Shown: in pieces, positions 58,513 through 64,000 of the stretch | How the letters are laid out: every line of letters begins with the position of its first letter | How positions within the stretch are numbered: the first letter of the stretch is position 1 | Assembly (NCBI GenBank): GCA_036346275.1 | Contig: CM070711.1 | Span: 53,383,435-53,447,434, forward strand | Direction of reading: 5' to 3' | Length of the DNA stretch: 64,000 bases | Origin: Otatea glauca | Lineage: Eukaryota; Streptophyta; Magnoliopsida; Poales; Poaceae | Position numbers and translations under genes: made by a program | Notes under the pieces: model-generated | Told to the model about the DNA's origin: nothing | Seen by the model: the letters and a program-made list of their open reading frames with translations, nothing else | Databases searched by the model: none

Positions 58513-58943
58513 GGGAGGGACGGAGCTAGTCTGCTAGCCACGAGCGGAGGCAGAGAGAATGAAATAAAGCGACTAAGAGAGCGAATAGGGATTCCCAAAG
58601 AAAGCGATGTTAGATAGAGCAACGGGTAGAACGAGAAAGCGAGCACAATAGGCGAATGTGGCAAAAGAGAAAGGGAGACATCGATATGATGATTGAAAGA
58701 AGTAAAGCTGATGCCAACGGACGAATGCCAATGAGCAAATGAATAAGAGCCTGATCGCTCGCTATAAAATCCTCCTCGGCGACTCATTTCTTTAGCACAA
58801 GAATCCTCCTGAGTTTGCTTTCTACTGAGATTACTAGAAACCTGTACGCGGCGTGCCACGCCGCGGGTGCCACTCTCCACGCGAGAAAATCGAGAAAACG
58901 TGCGATTGACGCTCCACACACGAGTAAATCTAGAAAACGCGCG
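58513..58943. other. Unassigned sequence
   Basis: A/G-rich at first. A minus-strand ORF of 175 aa (58500-59027) crosses it but has no known domain and overlaps the minisatellite. Two GAGAAAATCGAGAAAACG-like words lie at 58882-58940. Confidence 0.35.
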
Positions 58944-59232
58944 AAAAGGACCTAAAACGAATTTTGTGTTTTTCGCAAAAGGGTCTAAACGTAATGCTAA
59001 AAAAATGAAAAAAGGGCCTAAATGCAATGCATTTTTTCCCCAAAAAAAAAGGACCTGAAGGCCTTTTTTTTAAAAGGACCTAAATATAATTTCGAGTTTC
59101 CCAAAAAGGACCCGAGCGCTACTCTTAAAAACGCTAAAAGGGCATGGACGTAATATGTATTCTTTTTTCGAAAAAAGGACCTATATGAAATTTTTTTTCC
59201 GAAAAAGGACCCAGATGTAAATTTTTTCGGCC
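58944..59232. repeat. Degenerate minisatellite, about nine units of about 32 bp
   Basis: Core AAAAAGG(A/G)CCTAAATGTAAT with variants at about 58946, 58977, 59010, 59047, 59073, 59102, 59136, 59174 and 59203, separated by T-rich spacers. Non-coding. Confidence 0.75.
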
Positions 59233-59380
59233 GGCTCGACTCGAGCCGCGAGCCGAGCCGGCTCGCTCCAATGGCTCAAATCAACCACATCGCAGGAACT
59301 CTTCCAGGTTTAGTAAGGGTATTATTCTCTCTGTTTGCTCTCCCCTTGCTCTCTCTTTGCTCTCTTGCCCCCGAAACAAA

Positions 59381-61508
59381 ATGTGTGGCAAGAGCAAGAG
59401 CAGGAGAGTATGCCTTCGCACTCCTAGTCCGCCTCCTCAGGATCAAGAGATCGATCCACGCCAACTCTTCCCGGCTATGGGAGACTATGGAATGAATGAC
59501 CATCATATGGATGGTACATAGGGCATCCTCACCGAGCTCCGATGTCGCTACATTGTGCAACTAGGATGGGAGTTGACATTTGACAGTCAACAGGCATAGT
59601 GCTGGCAACATATGGATATAACTGTCAAAATTGAGGACAAGAGTAAGGTAGTATATGCTATTTATAAATACTGTCAAGCTAAATTATCTGCACGTGCATG
59701 TGGAGGAATAGGTTATCTCAAGAGACACTGGGAGACATGCTTGAAGAAGATATCGGCCGAACAAAGGTCAGGGGAGGGTGTCCAGACACAGCTTAACTTT
59801 AACACCAACAGTTCGGTAAGCACATGGGTATACAACGTTGAAGTAGTTAGAGAGAAAATTGCACGTTATATAGTTATGGAGGATCTTCAACTTAGAATGG
59901 ATGAGAGCTCTCGTTTTGAAAGGATGATCAAACATGGTTTTTGCTCATAATACCAACACGTAGAGAACAACTACACGTGATATATACGCAATGTACAAAA
60001 ATAAACTAGCAATGTTGAAAGAGGCCAACATGAGAGTTAGTTTCTCCTTTGCCTTGACCTTAGATATATGAACTTCATCCTACCAAAAACAGTCTATCTT
60101 AGTGTTGTCACACATTACTTAGACAAAGACTACAAGCTAAACAAAAGGGTCATAGGATTTAGGCCAATAGATGGGGCACACACCAGAAAGGCTATCGTTG
60201 TACATGTACTTGAGGTTATTAGTGAATTTAAAATAAAAAGTAGAATTATTGACATCACTCTTGATAATGCATCAGCTAACATGACGATCATGGAGCATCT
60301 CGCACCGCACCTGGAGACTTATATTGGAGATTTCATACCCCACTAGAGATGCATACATCATGCCATTAGTCTCATTGTGCAAGCAAGTTTGCATGTAATG
60401 AAACCTAGTTTGGACAATATACATGATACTATCCAATTTGTTATAGATTCGACTGTAAAGTACGTCCAGTTCTCAGAGTACTGTAAGGCCAACAATATGA
60501 GGCTAAGAATATTCAACCTTGACATGAAGGTTAGATGGAACTCTACATATACTATGTTGTAGAGGTTTAAGAACTATGAGCGCATTATCAGTGTCTTCGT
60601 CAATCGTAATTCTAGTAAGCAGTTGGTTAATAATGTGGATTGGAAAATTGCCGGTCTTTTTCATGATTTTTTTAAAATTTTACATTGCAACCAAGATTTT
60701 ATTCGGTGTGTAGTACCCAACTTCTTGCTTAGTTATTGAGTGGCTTTGAACTATTGCTAATTCTTTCAAAGAAAACAAAGATAGTCATATTTTACAACCC
60801 ATTTTTGAACCAATGGAGAATTTTTTTTAAAAAAAATTTAATCTGTTCTACATCTCTACTGTTTGGTACTATTCTAGATCATTGGAGAAAATTATCTGAT
60901 TTGCAGAGTGCCTTCGAGGGAATAGGTGAAGCATTTAATCTTGATTTTTCTGAGGCCTGCACTCACGTTTATAATGAGTTTTTTATATTTTTCAACAAAT
61001 ATTATGAAAAGTTTGGCATACAAAGTGAAGCAAGAAGATTTGCCTCAACAATACAACAAGCACAAGGCAGTTTGACCGCATCAAACATATGGAAGTAGCT
61101 AAAAGCAATACGTCTAGTTCATCTTCCGAAGCGCCGAGTAGGTCGCAATGGAATCTAGAGTAAAGATCAACCACTATCTTAACACACCTTTCGCGAAGAC
61201 TGAGCTTGACATCGGAAAGGGTATTGAACTCAGTTTGTTCTTGTGGTGGAAGAATCACCAATGTATTTATCTTGTGCTATCATAATTTTACATGGGGTAT
61301 ACTTGTAGTTCCGGTGCCCACTGTCTCGTCGAAAGCCACTTTTAGTTTGGTGGGGAGGATACTTGAGTCGAGGAGGTCGTCTCTCACGCCTAAGATGGTT
61401 GAGGCAATCACATGCCTCAAAGACCAAGAGTGTGCATATAAGAGGACATAACATCAGATCAAGGACCCAGAGATCACAGAGGTGTTAGCCGACTTTGACC
61501 ACCTCAAT
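59381..61508 (+). pseudogene. hAT-superfamily transposase, broken
   Basis: The probable start is ATG 59381 (MCGKSKSRRVCLRTP), with an in-frame TAG near 59518. A BED-type zinc finger (YCQAKLSARACGGIGYLKRHWETC split by one lost Cys: IYKYC for CKYC) lies at about 59660-59735. The catalytic-domain region has VTHYLDKDYKLNKRVIGF, ITLDNASANMT and KVRWNSTYTML (60068-60562). The C-terminal dimerisation region (VPVPTVSSKATFSLVGRILE, SSLTPKMVEAITCLKD) is at about 61300-61430. The domain order is that of RICESLEEPER-like hAT transposases. Stops and frame changes between and inside blocks make it a pseudogene. GC palindromes (GGCTCGACTCGAGCC at 59232) and GGCACGGTATGG / CCCGGCACAG words (61728-61790) may be the element's subterminal parts. 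Ends and an 8-bp duplication were not found. Confidence 0.85.
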
Positions 61509-62686
61509 CTCGACTAGTCTATGTATATGTATGTAGTTACTATACTATTTTCCTTATCGGGGGTACCCACACCCGGATGTAAGGTTTTCAGCGAGACAGA
61601 TACCGGTTCAAGAATGAATAAAATTTAGTTCTTTTTCCCCAATATCTGTGTCCGCTGTCTTAACTCTATGTGTCTTCGACTCCTTTTCTCTCATTGCAAT
61701 AGTGCAAATGGGTCGGATCTGAGTCGGTACGGCACGGTATGGTTTAGACATGCTATCTGACGGGCTTATGCCGTATCGGCCCGGCACAGCATGACGCCCA
61801 CGTCTAGTTGGTACCTGCGTGCGGTTTTTGTGGCCTGTCAGCCATTAACCCGTCACATATGAAGAAAGGTCTTGGGTTTATGGTCTCTCTGTTTTTTTTC
61901 GAGGGGAAAGGGAGGTCTGAGGCATTGAGCAAAGCAAATCGATCACATTTGCTTGGAATGCAGAGTACTGCTCTACTTTGGGTAGTTGTTCCACCGTGTA
62001 GTGTACATAGGATGATAGGACAACCCAAAAATGTTCAGAAATTGAAGACGAGAACAGCACTACATTGCTAACTGTGTGTCGCAATCTGACGTTTTGGACC
62101 TATATATTGGCAAAGTCAATTAGGTTGTCTTTTGAATTACAGCGAAAATACGTTACATCTAAAAGGCGACCTTCACATCTGCAGTTATGACAGAGAGAGA
62201 AAGGGCACACCAAGATGACAAAATCTCTCTACGTTGGAATCGGCGACAGCTTACCATGAGAGAATGATCACAGCAAGCGCAAAAGAACGTAAAAGACAAA
62301 GATTTGTTAAGCAGGATTGGCAATACTTGTTTCCGGGAGCTGAATCGCAGCATCTCCGTCTATATAAAGAGTTTTTTTTTTACGATTAAAGTTATACAAC
62401 CCCTTCCTTTGCATTACTGAGCCATACACAACAGTCTGAGCCACTCTCGCTCATGCCATAACACCTTGTGAGCAGAGCTGAAGAGAAGAAAAATCGTTTC
62501 ATAGACAATAGGGTACTTACAGCTTCCTATGGAATGAAGGCCACTGAAAAGTGGCGAACAGATTTGTACACCAAAGAAAGAGAGAAACAAATGAAAGAAT
62601 CAATGAATCACGCTTAAAACCTCTCCGATCGTTATCCTCCCGCTTCTTCTCCTTCCCCTGCACGCCAGGCCAACGAGAGGATTCAG
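61509..62686. other. Intergenic; possible 3' flank of the small membrane-protein gene
   Basis: 61509-61800 is probably the tail of the hAT element. 61800-62690 has no ORF with a known domain. The part nearest 62686 would be the 3' UTR of the minus-strand gene. Confidence 0.4.
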
Positions 62687-62956
62687 TCAGAGCTTGAAGC
62701 CGAAGCGCATGAGGAAGAAGCAGAGCCTCGCCACGACGACGACGGACTCGACCAGCCACATCAGGTGGTACACCACCTTCTCGTACAGCACGGCCAGCAC
62801 GTCCACGCGCGGCCGCCACCGCAGCGCCGACGACAGGGCGCGCGCCCGGGGCTTCGGCGCCCCACCGCCACTCCTGTCGCTCCCGCTCCCGGCGGCCCTA
62901 CTTCTCGGCATCATCCGCTTCCGTATCCACTCCCGCGCCTTACTCCCGCCCGCCAT
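62687..62956 (-). CDS. Small basic protein with one C-terminal membrane segment, function unknown
   Basis: An 89-aa ORF. The ATG at 62956 (MAGGSKAREWIRKRMMPRSR) is preferred over the upstream in-frame ATG at 63175 because the extra 73 residues have no protein-like character and span the likely leader. The N-terminal half is Arg/Ser/Gly-rich. The C-terminal half has RVDVLAVLYEKVVYHLMWL and then VESVVVVARLCFFLMRFGF, one hydrophobic helix ending at the TGA. GC content is high, as in other grass exons, and codons read cleanly. No family is recognised, so function is not assigned. A candidate TATA box lies upstream. It could also be a chance ORF; homologs in other grasses would decide. Confidence 0.55.
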   Translation of the reverse strand: MAGGSKAREWIRKRMMPRSRAAGSGSDRSGGGAPKPRARALSSALRWRPRVDVLAVLYEKVVYHLMWLVESVVVVARLCFFLMRFGFKL

Positions 62957-63164
62957 CCAATCCAAGTCCAACGACCTCGCCGGCCGAGTTAGGTGGTTCT
63001 TTCTTTCAGCTCTGTACGTACGACCTCCTCCTCTCTTCTCGCCTGAGCTTTTTATCTTGAGACGCCACGCGGTTGGCGAGTTGACCATGCCACCATAATC
63101 TGTTCGAATGTGTAATTGATGGTTGTGTACATGACTGGAGAGGGAGTGGAAGACACGAAACAAA

Positions 63165-63172
63165 ATATATAA
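63165..63172 (-). promoter_or_regulatory. Candidate TATA box for the small membrane-protein gene
   Basis: The minus strand reads GTTATATATTTTG, about 210 bp before the ATG at 62956. This allows a leader of about 180 nt. The stretch 63180-63450 beyond it holds nothing else recognisable. Confidence 0.35.
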
Positions 63173-63459
63173 CACGAGAGGAGAAGACTAGAAGACGATT
63201 CAAAGTCAAAACTGCGCCTGGTCAACATGGCCTGAGTAGTTTGAAGGCTGTGGAGTTTCCCCGGAAGATTCCGATGTGAAGCGAAAGCGCAAAGCCATGC
63301 TGATGTTGCGGGCGGCGGATGGCTTGGGGAAGGAGATCAGGAAACTTTAGATTGACTAGTAGTAGGATTTTCTCTATTTTGTTCAGCTCGTTAATAATCA
63401 TTATTGTTGAGTGATGGTGGAGTCGTTGGAAACTGAAACTTGGAATATCGTGTGCCGTG

Positions 63460-63700
63460 CAAGGATTCAAATTTCGTTTTCGGATAAAATACCGTCCAGG
63501 ATCGGAATCCAAAATTTCGGCGAAATTCGGGTATTTCGGACAAATCTCGTCCGGAATTCAAAAACCAAAATTCAAATCCGGTTCGTTTTCTACAGAGAAA
63601 AAACGAAATTCACTGAAAAATACCGAAATTTCGGGCGAAATACCCAAAATTTTGGTCTTTTTGCAACGGAAAAAAAGTGGGTCAAACAAAATCGAAAAGT
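63460..63700. repeat. AAATTTCGG-rich repeat, same family as the left-edge foldback
   Basis: ATTCAAATTTCGTTTTCGGAT, TTCAAATCCGG and AATACCGAAATTTCGGGC here match the outer arm of the foldback at 1-1240. It continues beyond the window. The 82-aa and 104-aa ORFs here are repeat translations. Confidence 0.6.
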
Positions 63701-64000
63701 TTTGAAATTTTTTTGGACACATTGATGATACTGCCATAAAAATTTCAGATTATTCTGAAGTCTGTGGAATTTTTAAAAATTCAAACATTACTACTATCCT
63801 GATAAAACGCTGACTCGTAATTTTGAACCGAATGCAAAATGGTTCAAACCACGTTATAAAACTTTGAATTTTTTTCTGCATGGTTATGATGCATCACTAA
63901 TGTTCTCATAAAATTTTCAGAAGATTATCAAGCTTCATAAATTTTTAAAAATTCGAACAGTACTACTGCCCAGTTAAAAGGCTTACTGCCAAATTTGAAC
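63701..64000. repeat. Two diverged tandem units of about 162 bp, running off the window
   Basis: Units start at 63701 (TTTGAAATTTTTTTGGAC) and 63863 (TTTGAATTTTTTTCTGC). Both hold (C/T)CATAAAA(A)TTTCAG, a TTTTTAAAAATTC word followed by a TACTACT word, and an A..ACT(G/C) tail. The second is cut by the window end. Confidence 0.6.

Noticed and set aside
58500..59027. 175-aa minus-strand ORF
   Set aside because: It crosses the 32-bp minisatellite and unassigned A/G-rich DNA and has no domain; it is likely a chance ORF.

Overview
This is a stretch of nuclear DNA from a grass (Poaceae; a panicoid such as a sorghum, millet or sugarcane relative is plausible, but the sequence does not fix the species). 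The evidence is the mix of transposon families (TNP2/Ulp1-type CACTA elements, a Tat-lineage Gypsy element with an antisense ORF, a SIRE-type Copia element, Tourist/Stowaway MITEs, Helitrons) and a very GC-rich, intronless monocot-style gene. Nothing bacterial, viral or organellar was seen. Two host genes look real: a DUF4408/DUF761-like membrane protein (17997-18692, +) and a small predicted one-helix membrane protein (62687-62956, -). Nearly everything else is nested, decayed transposable-element DNA.

Layout. 1-1240: large foldback repeat with CACTA-like motifs in both arms and a MITE between them. 3286-4975: Helitron material with two 5' ends and one 3' end, holding AT-rich tandem repeats and a Tourist MITE. 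5994-14762: CACTA element 1 (+ orientation, ACA target duplication) with a TNP2 transposase pseudogene and a second gene ending in a Ulp1-type protease domain. 14763-21482: gene island with the DUF4408 gene, a 1.03-kb tandem duplication and MITEs. 21656-31041: CACTA element 2, same family, opposite orientation (AAA target duplication), with a rearranged LINE fragment inside. 31671-43606: Tat-lineage Gypsy element on the minus strand with both LTRs and an ATACC target duplication. About 44138-52464: SIRE-type Copia element with its 5' LTR but no recognisable 3' LTR. 52465-58512: LTR-like sequence with TGTAAC/GTTACA ends, plus an orphan CACTA 3' end. 59381-61508: decayed hAT transposase. 62687-62956: small gene. 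63460-64000: start of a repeat related to the one at the left edge.

How the parts relate. From 21483 to 44128 the layers nest: a TA-rich array, a MITE (split by CACTA element 2), a (CATATA)30 array, a second MITE (split by the Gypsy element), a (CATATA)32 array, then the Copia LTR. The MITEs therefore predate the large elements and sit inside microsatellite tracts. The two CACTA copies point their 3' ends at the DUF4408 gene island from both sides. Both carry an extra internal cluster of the terminal-type repeat motif just upstream of their second gene, which suggests transposase-linked control of that gene. All transposon coding regions seen here contain frameshifts or stops.
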